A DNA stretch of 64,000 bases from Candidatus Defluviicoccus seviourii (GTDB lineage: Bacteria; Pseudomonadota; Alphaproteobacteria; Rhodospirillales; Defluviicoccaceae). The translations under genes and the position numbers were made by a program. Below are positions 17,473 through 25,174 of this stretch, one piece after another (the first letter of the stretch is position 1; the number at the start of each line of letters is the position of its first letter). The stretch lies in NCBI GenBank assembly GCA_900609035.2, contig UXAT02000051.1, forward strand, positions 62,001 to 126,000. Reading direction: 5' to 3'. The notes below the pieces were generated by a model, which searched no databases, was not told where the DNA came from, and saw only the letters and a program-made list of their open reading frames with translations.

Positions 17473-18348
17473 ATGGACATCAACACGGTGGGTGTCGTCG
17501 GTGCCGGCCAGATGGGCACGGGCATCGCGCAAGTGTGTGCCACCGCCGGCTTGGCGGTGATTCTGCTCGACGCTGAGCCTGCCCGTCTTGACCAGGCCAT
17601 GGCAGCGCTTGCGGCAGCCTTCGACCGGGCTGCCGACAGGGGCCGGGTGACGGCGGAGGAGGCGGCCGCAGCCTTGGCACGGATCCAACCCGTCCAGGAC
17701 TACGCGCGGTTCTCGGATTGCCAAGTCGCGATCGAGGCGGTGAACGAGGACGAGGCGGCCAAACGGGCCGTCCTCAAGAGCTTGTGCGCCGTGCTGCCGC
17801 CGGATGCGATCATCAGCAGCAACACCTCGACCATCTCCATAACCCGGCTGGCTGCCCAGACCGACCGGCCCGGCCGCTTCCTCGGCATGCACTTCATGAA
17901 CCCGGTGCCGAAGATGGGGCTGGTGGAGCTGATCCGCGGCATCGCCACCGACGAGGCAACCTTCAGCACCGCCCACACCTTCGCGCTGCTGCTCGGCAAG
18001 ACGCCGATCAGTGCCGAGGATTTCCCCGCCTTCGTGGTCCACCGGATCCTGATGCCGATGATCAACGAGGCGATTTACACGCTGTACGAGGGCGTCGGTT
18101 CGGTCGAGAGCATCGACGTCGCGATGCGGCTTGGCACCCATCACCCGATGGGGCCGCTCGAACTTGCCGACTTCATCGGCCTCGATACGTGCCTTGGGAT
18201 CATGCACACGCTGCACGAGGGCTTGGCCGATTCGAAGTACCGGCCGTGCCCGCTTCTGGTCAAGTATGTCGAGGCTGGGTGGCTCGGCCGCAAGACCGGC
18301 CGCGGCTTCTATGACTACTCGGGCGAACGGCCGGTTCCCACGCGCTGA
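17473..18348 (+). CDS. hbd: 3-hydroxybutyryl-CoA dehydrogenase
   Basis: A 291-residue short 3-hydroxyacyl-CoA dehydrogenase. An N-terminal Rossmann motif GVVGAGQMGTGIAQV (residues 7-21) binds NAD(P). The catalytic region has SSNTSTISIT and the family motif FMNPVPKMGLVELI, in which the active-site histidine of HFMNP is kept. The C-terminal dimer domain contains NEAIYTLYEGVGS and LGTHHPMGPLELADFIG. It interconverts acetoacetyl-CoA and 3-hydroxybutyryl-CoA, which links acetyl-CoA or polyhydroxybutyrate to the crotonyl-CoA used by Ccr. It is probably in the etfBA transcript. Confidence 0.92.
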   Translation: MDINTVGVVGAGQMGTGIAQVCATAGLAVILLDAEPARLDQAMAALAAAFDRAADRGRVTAEEAAAALARIQPVQDYARFSDCQVAIEAVNEDEAAKRAVLKSLCAVLPPDAIISSNTSTISITRLAAQTDRPGRFLGMHFMNPVPKMGLVELIRGIATDEATFSTAHTFALLLGKTPISAEDFPAFVVHRILMPMINEAIYTLYEGVGSVESIDVAMRLGTHHPMGPLELADFIGLDTCLGIMHTLHEGLADSKYRPCPLLVKYVEAGWLGRKTGRGFYDYSGERPVPTR

Positions 18349-18383
18349 CCTGGGGTTTCGCTGGAGGTTGGCGAGGGAGAAGC

Positions 18384-19469
18384 ATGCTGATCAGGCGACG
18401 CAAGGCAGCCGCGAATCGGCGCAGAATGGCCACGATGCTGGCGAGGTCGGGTGCGCTGACGGGTTTGCGACTGCTGCGGCACCCCAAGCGTGCCCGCGTT
18501 CTCCTTGCCCGCAGTCGCAGGCGCCGCAACCAGCAGCGAGCCGGCGGCAAACGGTCGCGGCTGAAAAGCCTGTGGTGGCTGGCACTGCCACTGTTTCGGG
18601 CAATCTTTCCCCGTCAAGCCACAGCATTGGCCGGCGCGCCCGCTGTCATGCGCACCGGCGCGCCGATGGAGCCGCTGCGCTTCAATGCCTTCGAAGTCCG
18701 TCTCGCCGAGAGCGAAGCCGAGGTGGAAGCGGCGCAACGTCTGCGCTACCGCGTCTTTTACGACGAGATGCAGGCGCGTCCCTCGCGTCAGGTCAGGGCG
18801 CTGGGGCGCGACGTCGACCCCTATGACGCGTTTTGCGATCACCTGCTGGTCATCGATCGGCAGAAGATGAACGAGGATGGAGGGGCAGCGGCCGCGGTTG
18901 TCGGCACCTACCGTCTGTTGCGCCGTTCAGTTGCCGTCCGCCACCGTGGCTTCTACTCAGCGGCTGAGTACGACCTCGAACCGCTCATGCGGCTGCCGGG
19001 CGAGATCGTCGAACTCGGCCGTTCCTGCGTCGAGGCCAAGTACCGCAGCGGCGGCGTCATGCATGTGCTTTGGCGCGGCCTGATGGCCTATGTCCAGATG
19101 CACGACATCAACCTGATGTTCGGCTGCGCCAGCTTCCACGGCACCGACCCGCGCGTTTTCGACCGCTCGCTGTCCTATCTGCATCACTTCCACCTGGCGC
19201 CGCCGTCGTTGCGGCCGCGTGCACTGCCCCTGCAGTTCGTCCGCATGGACACCATTCCCCGCAGCGGCATTGATGTGCAGGCGGCCATGAGCGAGCTGCC
19301 GCCCTTGATCAAAGGTTACTTGCGGGCGGGCAGCTTTGTCGGCGATGGTGCCGTTATCGATCGTCAGTTCAACACCATAGACGTATGCGTGATCGTCAAG
19401 ACCGATCTCATCACGGCGAAGTACGACCGCCGCTACCGCAAGCAGGCGTCGGAGCCGACCGGCTCGTAG
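18384..19469 (+). CDS. olsB: OlsB-type N-acyltransferase (ornithine lipid synthesis, first step)
   Basis: The C-terminal ~255 residues form the acyl-ACP-dependent GNAT domain of OlsB, which N-acylates ornithine: EAAQRLRYRVFYDEMQ, DPYDAFCDHLLVID, VVGTYRLL, EIVELGRSCVEAKYR, and GCASFHGTDP. The preceding ~100 residues are an unusual, very basic extension with many arginines and a hydrophobic patch (LWWLALPLFRAIF), possibly a membrane-surface anchor. An internal ATG at 18648 would give a more typical length. The ATG at 18384 is kept because GGAG precedes it by about 16 bases and codon use stays normal. It pairs with the acyltransferase gene just downstream. Confidence 0.85.
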   Translation: MLIRRRKAAANRRRMATMLARSGALTGLRLLRHPKRARVLLARSRRRRNQQRAGGKRSRLKSLWWLALPLFRAIFPRQATALAGAPAVMRTGAPMEPLRFNAFEVRLAESEAEVEAAQRLRYRVFYDEMQARPSRQVRALGRDVDPYDAFCDHLLVIDRQKMNEDGGAAAAVVGTYRLLRRSVAVRHRGFYSAAEYDLEPLMRLPGEIVELGRSCVEAKYRSGGVMHVLWRGLMAYVQMHDINLMFGCASFHGTDPRVFDRSLSYLHHFHLAPPSLRPRALPLQFVRMDTIPRSGIDVQAAMSELPPLIKGYLRAGSFVGDGAVIDRQFNTIDVCVIVKTDLITAKYDRRYRKQASEPTGS

Positions 19470-19492
19470 GTCCGCCCGCGTGCGGCTGGCGC

Positions 19493-20329
19493 ATGGTCGG
19501 GCGGATCGTCGTCCTGATCATCGTGCTGGCCGTGCAGGTGCCGCTCTATGTGCTTTCCGTCGGCCCGGCGCGCCGTCTGCGGCTAGCGCAGCAATTCTTC
19601 TTCTGCCGGCAGGTGCTGCGGCTGACGGGGCTCAGCGTGCGCGTGCTCGGCCAGCCCAGCACCGAAGGCCCGGTGCTGTACGCGTCCAATCATGTCTCCT
19701 ATCTCGATATCCCGGTTCTTAACGCGCTGCTTGATGCCTCCTTCATCTCGAAGGCGGAAGTGAAGGGATGGCCGCTGATCGGCTTCATCGGCCGGCTGAC
19801 CGGCACGGTGTTCATCCGTCGCCATGCGGCAGGCGCGAAACGCCAGCGCGACGAGATCGCCGACCGCCTGGCGCAGGGTGATAGCCTGATCTTGTTTCCG
19901 GAAGGCACCAGCACCAACGGTGCCGGCGTCGCGCCGTTTCGCTCCTCGCTGTTCGGCGTCATCGACCAGGCCGAAGCCAGCGCCCACCTCCTCATCCAGC
20001 CGGTTTCGATCACCTACACCCGCTGTGCCGATGGCACACCGCTGGAGGGGCCCGCCCGCGCGCTTTATGCCTGGTTCGACGACGCTGTGCTGCTGCCTCA
20101 TTTCAAGCGCGTGCTCGGCATGCGCGGGGCCGAGGTCGTGGTGACTTTTCACGAACCGTTGCGCGCGGCGGACCACAGCGATCGCAAGCACGTGACCCAG
20201 TTGGTCCGCAATGCCGTCATCGCCGGTGTCGCTGCGGCCCAGGCCGAGGCGGGTTTGCGCGATGGGCTGGCGGCGAGCGCCGGTCTCAGTGCAGCTCTGC
20301 CCGCAGCTTCTGCCGCAGAACGTCGATAA
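19493..20329 (+). CDS. olsA: OlsA-type 1-acyl-glycerol-phosphate/lyso-ornithine-lipid acyltransferase
   Basis: A 278-residue PlsC-family enzyme expected to O-acylate the lyso-ornithine lipid made by OlsB. It has an N-terminal membrane helix (about 5-22), the acyltransferase motif NHVSYLD (HX4D), the FIRRHA block, the FPEGTST block and PVSITYT. The start at 19493 lacks a clear ribosome-binding site, so translation may be coupled to olsB, which ends 23 bases earlier. Its last 44 bases overlap the 3' end of the converging ccrM gene. Confidence 0.87.
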   Translation: MVGRIVVLIIVLAVQVPLYVLSVGPARRLRLAQQFFFCRQVLRLTGLSVRVLGQPSTEGPVLYASNHVSYLDIPVLNALLDASFISKAEVKGWPLIGFIGRLTGTVFIRRHAAGAKRQRDEIADRLAQGDSLILFPEGTSTNGAGVAPFRSSLFGVIDQAEASAHLLIQPVSITYTRCADGTPLEGPARALYAWFDDAVLLPHFKRVLGMRGAEVVVTFHEPLRAADHSDRKHVTQLVRNAVIAGVAAAQAEAGLRDGLAASAGLSAALPAASAAERR

Positions 20330-21410
20330 CCACCGGCTTGCCGTCGAACTCGGCGTGCCAGAACTGCCAGCCGTTGCAGGCCGGCGCGTTCTGCACCCGC
20401 GCGCCGACCTGGTGGATCGAGCCGCGAAAGTCCGGCGTGACCAGCGTTCCGTCGGCGGCGACGCGCGCGGAGTGGCGCCGTTGCTGGTCGAACAACGTCT
20501 GGCCGGGCTGGACGAGGCCGCGCTCGACGACCCAGCCGAACGGGATGCGCGGCTCGCCCCGCCGCCCGCTTGCCCCGGCCAGGAACGCCGGATCGGCAGC
20601 CGGCACGATCGCATCGAGGCGGGCGCGGGACAGAGCGACATAGCCGGGATCAATCTCGATGCCGAGAAAGCGCCGCTTGAGCCGGAGCGCCACGGCGCCG
20701 GTGGTGCCGGAGCCGCAGAAGGGGTCGAGCACCAGGTCGCCGACCTCGGACGACGACATCACGACCCGGTACAACAGCGCCTCCGGCTTTTGCGTCGAAT
20801 GCGCCTTACGTCCGTTCGCCTTCAGCCGTTCGGCACCGGTGCAGATCGGGAGCACCCAGTCCGAGCGCATCTGCAGGTCGTCGTTGAGGTTCTTCATCGC
20901 CTGGTAATTGAAGCGATAGCGCGCCGAGGCGTCGCGGGCGCACCAGATCAGGGTCTCATGCGCATTGGTGAAGCGGCGGCCGCGGAAATTCGGCATCGGG
21001 TTGGTCTTGCGCCAGATGATGTCGTTGAGGATCCAATAGCCGAGATCCTGCAACAGCGCGCCGACCCGAAAAATGTTGTGGTAGCTGCCGATCACCCACA
21101 GCGTTCCGTTCGGCTTCAGCACCCGCTTCACGGCCGAGAGCCAGGCGCGCGAAAAGCGGTCGTAGGCGGCGAAGTCGTTGAAGCGGTCCCACTCGTCCTC
21201 GACGCCGTCAACGCGCGAGTTGTCGGGGCGGTAGAGCGTGCCGGCGAGCTGCAGGTTATACGGCGGATCGGCAAACACGAGATCGACCGATTGCGCCGGC
21301 AGCGCGGCCAGGACGTCGAGGCAATCGCCGTGAACGACTTGCCCCGCTTCGGTCTGTTGGCCTGATTCAACCATGCCGAGAACGATGCGGGTGTTTGAGT
21401 CCGCGGTCAA
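20286..21410 (-). CDS. ccrM: CcrM-type cell-cycle-regulated adenine methyltransferase (GANTC)
   Basis: An N6-adenine methyltransferase of 374 residues from the TTG at 21410, or 362 from the ATG at 21374. The beta-class order is evident: the catalytic DPPY motif (ADPPYNLQL) precedes the SAM-binding motif (LDPFCGSGTTG). The C-terminal ~85-residue domain (FGWVVERGL to the end, with the NGWQFWH segment) is the extra DNA-recognition domain characteristic of alphaproteobacterial CcrM. No restriction partner is adjacent, consistent with an orphan regulatory enzyme that methylates GANTC and couples transcription to replication. It follows rnhB on the same strand, 48-84 bases away, and overlaps olsA tail to tail. 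Confidence 0.92.
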   Translation of the reverse strand: MTADSNTRIVLGMVESGQQTEAGQVVHGDCLDVLAALPAQSVDLVFADPPYNLQLAGTLYRPDNSRVDGVEDEWDRFNDFAAYDRFSRAWLSAVKRVLKPNGTLWVIGSYHNIFRVGALLQDLGYWILNDIIWRKTNPMPNFRGRRFTNAHETLIWCARDASARYRFNYQAMKNLNDDLQMRSDWVLPICTGAERLKANGRKAHSTQKPEALLYRVVMSSSEVGDLVLDPFCGSGTTGAVALRLKRRFLGIEIDPGYVALSRARLDAIVPAADPAFLAGASGRRGEPRIPFGWVVERGLVQPGQTLFDQQRRHSARVAADGTLVTPDFRGSIHQVGARVQNAPACNGWQFWHAEFDGKPVVIDVLRQKLRAELH

Positions 21411-21427
21411 CCGATTCGTCGAATCGG
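21411..21427. promoter_or_regulatory. Inverted pair of GANTC sites in front of ccrM
   Basis: The palindrome CCGATTCgtcGAATCGG contains two GANTC sites (21413-21417 and 21421-21425) directly next to the ccrM start region. A third GATTC lies at 21364-21368 inside the first codons. In Caulobacter the ccrM leader carries GANTC sites whose methylation state feeds back on transcription, so autoregulation is a reasonable inference. Confidence 0.6.
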
Positions 21428-21458
21428 GGGACGGGAGCTGTCAATACCCCATATATAG

Positions 21459-22076
21459 TCACTTGTTCTCATGTGGACGCAATATATCGCTCACCGGTCG
21501 AAAGCTGCGCCGATGGTGTGGTGTGATGCCGAGAATCTGCAGCGCGTCGAGATGTTCCTTGGTGCCGTAGCCGGCGTTGCGCTCCCAGCCATAGCCGGGG
21601 TAGAGCCGGGCGAGTTCCGTGATCAGCCGATCGCGGGTCACCTTGGCCACGATCGAGGCGGCGGCGATGCTCACGCTCAAACGATCGCCGCCGACGACGC
21701 AGCGCGAGCGGCACGACAGTTCGGGTGCCCGATTGCCATCGATCAGCGCCGTTTCCGGCTGCACGCGAAGCTGAGCGACCGCGCGGCGCATCGCGAGAAG
21801 GCTCGCCTGGAGGATGTTGATGCGGTCGATTTCGTCCACGTCCGCCTGGCCGATGCCAATGTGCGCCACGTCCGCAAGCGCTTCGAAAACCGCTTCCCGC
21901 CGCGCCCGGCTCAGGCGCTTGGAATCGTCGATCTGTGCGAGCAGCCGTGGCGCCAGCCGCGCGCGATCGATAATGACCGCCGCTGCCACCACCGGTCCGG
22001 CGAGCGGGCCGCGGCCGGCTTCGTCGACGCCGGCGACGATGCCGCCCACCTCCTCCTCAAGCGTGAAATCGGGCAT
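21459..22076 (-). CDS. rnhB: Ribonuclease HII
   Basis: A 205-residue RNase HII, which removes ribonucleotides misincorporated in DNA and RNA from RNA-DNA hybrids. The catalytic [12 protein letters not shown] motif is at residues 18-29. The second acidic site is in ALIDGN, and the C-terminal [16 protein letters not shown] and GYGTKEHL blocks are conserved. It begins 9 bases after the upstream cupin gene and precedes ccrM. The rnhB-ccrM neighbourhood recurs in alphaproteobacteria. Confidence 0.94.
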   Translation of the reverse strand: MPDFTLEEEVGGIVAGVDEAGRGPLAGPVVAAAVIIDRARLAPRLLAQIDDSKRLSRARREAVFEALADVAHIGIGQADVDEIDRINILQASLLAMRRAVAQLRVQPETALIDGNRAPELSCRSRCVVGGDRLSVSIAAASIVAKVTRDRLITELARLYPGYGWERNAGYGTKEHLDALQILGITPHHRRSFRPVSDILRPHENK

Positions 22077-22085
22077 GCTGTCGCC

Positions 22086-22535
22086 TCAGCTTTCGCTCGG
22101 CGCCCAGTCTGGGGGCGCCAGTTCGAAGCCCTGGAAGTCGAAGGCCGGCGCGACGGTGCAGCCGACCAGGGTCCAGGCGCCCAGGCTTTCCGCCGCCTGC
22201 CACCTCCCGGCCGGCACGACCGCGTGCGCCACCGCGCCTGCGGCAAAATCGGTGCCGAGCAGCACCGTGCGTTCAGCCTCACCGTCTGTGGAGAGCGCCA
22301 GGCGCAGCGGCGCGCCGGCGTAGTGGTGCCAGATCTCGGTCGCATCGATCCGGTGCCAGGCCGAGCGCTCGCCTTGGCGCAGGAGGTAATAGATGACGCT
22401 CACCGTCCCGCGGCCAGCTCGTGACCCCGCTGCCGATCCGCCTTCCGATGGCCGATCGCGGAAGGTCTCCCGGTAATGGCCACCTTCCGGATGCGGGATT
22501 AGCCGCAGCCGGCTGATGATCTCATCTGCGTCCAT
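22086..22535 (-). CDS. Cupin (DUF985-type) protein
   Basis: A 149-residue cupin-fold protein of the DUF985 family. Typical positions are LIPHPEGGHYRETFRD near the N terminus, SVIYYLLRQGERSAWHRID, EIWHHYAGAPL, and the final DFQGFELAPPDW. The His/Glu-rich central strand may bind a metal or a small ligand, but no substrate is known. The start at 22535 is chosen because GAGGGA lies about 7 bases upstream; an ATG at 22556 and a frame extension to 22568 are less likely. It heads the rnhB-ccrM group. Confidence 0.8.
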   Translation of the reverse strand: MDADEIISRLRLIPHPEGGHYRETFRDRPSEGGSAAGSRAGRGTVSVIYYLLRQGERSAWHRIDATEIWHHYAGAPLRLALSTDGEAERTVLLGTDFAAGAVAHAVVPAGRWQAAESLGAWTLVGCTVAPAFDFQGFELAPPDWAPSES

Positions 22536-22853
22536 CGCCGTCCCTCTGCCGTTCATGCGTATCGCCACAGCCGCGAGGCCTCTGCCAGCGTGACCAAAGC
22601 AGCCGCCGAACGCCAGCGCGCCGCTCGCGGCAACCGCGCCATTTTGTCTGATCCGGCAGGGAGATCGCGCATCAGTAAACAGACTGCTTGCCGTAAGCGC
22701 TGCAGTTTATTATTTCTCGCGCAGCGACTTCCCGACGTCGTGGTTGTGCCGGCAGGGGTCACGCCTCACCGGCAGATTACGGGGATAGCACGGCGGCGAC
22801 GGCGTGTCCCTCGGATCGTCGCACTGGTGACCTGATTGTATGAGGGCAGATCT
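22536..22853. other. Intergenic region with the cold-shock gene leader
   Basis: I see no gene in these 318 bases. The part from about 22680 onward is AT-richer and contains a weak promoter-like pair on the plus strand: TTGCCG at 22688 and TATTAT at 22708, with a spacing shorter than ideal. A start near there would give the long untranslated leader usual for cold-shock mRNAs. The divergent cupin promoter must also lie here. Confidence 0.3.
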
Positions 22854-23063
22854 TTGAATACTGGAACGGTAAAGTGGTTCAACCGCACCAAGGGCTACGG
22901 TTTCATCCAGCCCGAGAGCGGCGGGGCCGACGTGTTCGTGCACATCTCGGCGGTCGAGCGTGCAGGACTGGATAACTTGGCCGAAGGCCAAAAGGTTCAG
23001 TACGAACTCGTCCGCGGCCGCAATGGCAAGAATTCCGCGGAGAACCTCAAGATCGTCCGATGA
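22854..23063 (+). CDS. cspA: Cold-shock protein (CspA family)
   Basis: A 69-residue single cold-shock domain that binds single-stranded RNA/DNA as a chaperone. The RNA-binding motifs RNP1 (KGYGFIQ) and RNP2 (VFVHISA) are intact, as is the N-terminal TGTVKWFN. The start is placed at the TTG at 22854, preceded by GAGGGCA, because family members begin exactly there; an upstream in-frame TTG at 22836 would add six unrelated residues. It is monocistronic, followed by a hairpin terminator. Confidence 0.93.
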   Translation: MNTGTVKWFNRTKGYGFIQPESGGADVFVHISAVERAGLDNLAEGQKVQYELVRGRNGKNSAENLKIVR

Positions 23064-23127
23064 CCTGAAGCCACTGTCGGAAGGCTCGCTGACGAATCTC
23101 AAGACAGACTAAAATTCTATCCTAGCG

Positions 23128-23153
23128 ACGGCGCCGGAGTATTCCGGCGCCGT
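23128..23153. terminator. Hairpin terminator after cspA
   Basis: A perfect 11-bp stem (ACGGCGCCGGA at 23128-23138 with TCCGGCGCCGT at 23143-23153) with a 4-base loop, followed by TTGTC, lies 65 bases downstream of the cold-shock gene. It is likely intrinsic termination despite the short T run. Confidence 0.65.
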
Positions 23154-23267
23154 TGTCATATGCGGCAATGGCTTTGCGCAGCCTCCATTCGGAGTTAAGC
23201 TCTCCGCTTGAAGAATCCTTTCGCCGCCGCGCGTCAGTCTCGATGTTGCTCCGGAAGGTTGCTGTTG

Positions 23268-24239
23268 ATGATCTCGGCAGACGCTGACAGTGCTTCCCAT
23301 TCCCACGTCTTCCTCGGTCGCGCCCATGACGAAAATGCGCGCCGGACGATGTGGGTGATGGTGCTGACTGCAGCGATGATGGTTGCCGAAATCGTTGCCG
23401 GGCTCGTCTTCGGCTCGATGGCACTGCTCGCCGACGGTGTGCACATGGCAACGCATGCCGGTGCGTTCGCGGTGTCGGCAGGCGCCTATGCCTTTGCCAG
23501 TCGTCATGCCAACAACCCTCGCTTCACCTTCGGCACCGGCAAGGTCGGCGATCTGGCCGGCTTTGCCTCGGCGATCATCTTGGCTTTTGTCGCGCTCGGC
23601 ATTGCGGTCGAGTCGGTGCTGCGCGTCCTCGAACCGCAGTCTGTCGCCTTCGGCCAGGCGGCGCTGGTCGCGGCGGTGGGCTTGGCCGTCAACCTCCTCT
23701 GTGCGCTTCTGCTCGCCGGCGGCAGCCACCACCGGCATCATCCCCATTCACATGACCACCATCATGACCATGCTCACTCTGGCCGGGAGGCTCATGCCGC
23801 CGCGACTGGCGACAACAATCTGCGCTCGGCCTACCTCCACGTTCTTGCCGATGCGCTGACGTCCGTGCTGGCGATCGCGGCACTGGTGGGCGGTTACTAT
23901 CTGGGGTGGTGGTGGCTCGACCCGGCAGTCGGCATCGTCGGCTCTGCTGTCATCGCGTGCTGGTCGTGGGCACTCATTCGCGCCACTGCCGACGTGCTCC
24001 TTGATGCCACCGTTCCCGCCATCGAGCGCGACGTCCGGGAGGCCGTCGAGCACACCGGCGCGGAGGTGACCGACCTGCATTTGTGGCGGGTCGGCCCGGA
24101 GGCCTGCGCCGTCATCGTCAGCGTTACCGGCGCAGTCAGTGGTGACGTCATCCGCGCCCGTCTGCGCGGCGTGCCCGGATTGGCGCACGTCACCGTCGAG
24201 GCGCGCCCCACACCTGCGGGCAGTGCCGCACGCGCCTGA
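23268..24239 (+). CDS. dmeF: Cation diffusion facilitator, DmeF-like Co/Ni efflux transporter
   Basis: A 323-residue CDF exporter with six predicted membrane helices. The N terminus (HVFLGRAHDENARRTMWVM) is the DmeF-type opening. Metal-site residues in TM2 and TM5 are visible as LLADGVHMATH and LHVLADALTS (HxxxD pairs). A histidine-rich cytoplasmic loop (HHRHHPHSHDHHHDHAH) lies between TM4 and TM5. The C-terminal domain (LHLWRVGPEACAV) is typical of dimeric CDFs. It should use proton exchange to export Co2+, Ni2+ or Zn2+. The start at 23268 is chosen on homology over 23208. No metal regulator gene is adjacent. Confidence 0.87.
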   Translation: MISADADSASHSHVFLGRAHDENARRTMWVMVLTAAMMVAEIVAGLVFGSMALLADGVHMATHAGAFAVSAGAYAFASRHANNPRFTFGTGKVGDLAGFASAIILAFVALGIAVESVLRVLEPQSVAFGQAALVAAVGLAVNLLCALLLAGGSHHRHHPHSHDHHHDHAHSGREAHAAATGDNNLRSAYLHVLADALTSVLAIAALVGGYYLGWWWLDPAVGIVGSAVIACWSWALIRATADVLLDATVPAIERDVREAVEHTGAEVTDLHLWRVGPEACAVIVSVTGAVSGDVIRARLRGVPGLAHVTVEARPTPAGSAARA

Positions 24240-24326
24240 GACGTGCTGATATAGGGGCGAATGCAGCCACCCGATCGGGCGATTCACGCCCGAGCAAGGT
24301 TGTCGCTGCACAACATAGTGAATCGC

Positions 24327-24375
24327 GTGCACTTTCGGCACAAACAGGATGTACGCTCTGTTTGTGCCAGTGCAC
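24327..24375. terminator. Long imperfect inverted repeat between converging genes
   Basis: An 11-bp perfect stem (GGCACAAACAG with CTGTTTGTGCC) is extended by GTGCACT/AGTGCAC with a 3-base TTC bulge on the left arm; the loop is 10 bases. It sits between dmeF and the oppositely oriented lipoprotein gene and could terminate both, or be a small repeat element. There is no T run on either side. Confidence 0.5.
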
Positions 24376-24424
24376 GAGGCGCTGCCGCGCGATTGCCGCA
24401 ACCATCCCGGATGGCGCTTCTTCC

Positions 24425-25030
24425 TTACTGTGTCGACTGCTGCTTCAACCACTCTTCGCCCGAGCGTCGCTGTTGCTGCTGCACGGGCGGCGGCGCCTTC
24501 CGCTCGACAGCTGGCGGTGGTGGTGGCGCCGACCGCGGCAGTGACAGTGCGGCCGGTGGCGGCGACCCCTTCACGACCGGCGGCGGCGGTGCTGCCGGGG
24601 GCCGCGGGCCGGGCAATGGCGCGCTGCGCACCGCAGGCTTTGGCGGCGGGGAGGTTTCGGTGTCACGCAACAGCTCGCGCCGGGCGCCCTTGCCGAAGTA
24701 GTCCTTGGTCTCGCTGGGGTCCGGCTGGAAGCCCTGCTCGCGACCGCGCCATTTCTCGCAGACACTGGTTGCACGGTCGCAGCGGACGTTATTTTCAGGA
24801 TAGAAGTAGCGGCTGTGGTCGCGGTTTTGGTCGCGTTGTGGTTGCTGGTAGCCGTAGGGCGTACCGTAACCCGGTGCATAGACGCTGCCGGACGATGGGC
24901 CGTAGGTCGGTGCCGGGCTGCCGTAAGGGTATCCGCTGCTCTGTTGATTGGTTGTGTCGACGCAGGCCGTGAGTAGAAGTGCTGCGATGGGTGAAACCAC
25001 CGCCGCGGCCGGCGCAAAAGGACGCCTCAT
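24425..25030 (-). CDS. Proline-rich predicted lipoprotein
   Basis: A 201-residue protein of unknown function. The signal peptide ends in the lipobox LLTAC with cysteine 23. The mature N terminus is Tyr/Gly/Pro/Ser-rich (YGSPAPTYGPSSG, APGYGTPYGY). The middle has a conserved-looking cysteine pair in NVRCDRATSVCEKW. The C-terminal third is dominated by proline runs and ends QQQRRSGEEWLKQQ. These features suggest an envelope or surface protein. ATG at 25030 with AAGGA upstream. No partner genes are obvious. Confidence 0.65.
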   Translation of the reverse strand: MRRPFAPAAAVVSPIAALLLTACVDTTNQQSSGYPYGSPAPTYGPSSGSVYAPGYGTPYGYQQPQRDQNRDHSRYFYPENNVRCDRATSVCEKWRGREQGFQPDPSETKDYFGKGARRELLRDTETSPPPKPAVRSAPLPGPRPPAAPPPPVVKGSPPPAALSLPRSAPPPPPAVERKAPPPVQQQQRRSGEEWLKQQSTQ

Positions 25031-25174
25031 GGTCGTTTTTCCTTGGGGAACATTCCAGTGGAGAGTCTGGGCCACAGGTGTGGTTTTATCAAGGCATCGT
25101 CATCAACAGATGGCGCGCCGACCGCGCCCGCCCGCTTCGTGATCCGATGCCCGCTGCCGAGAGCATGAGCCTCG

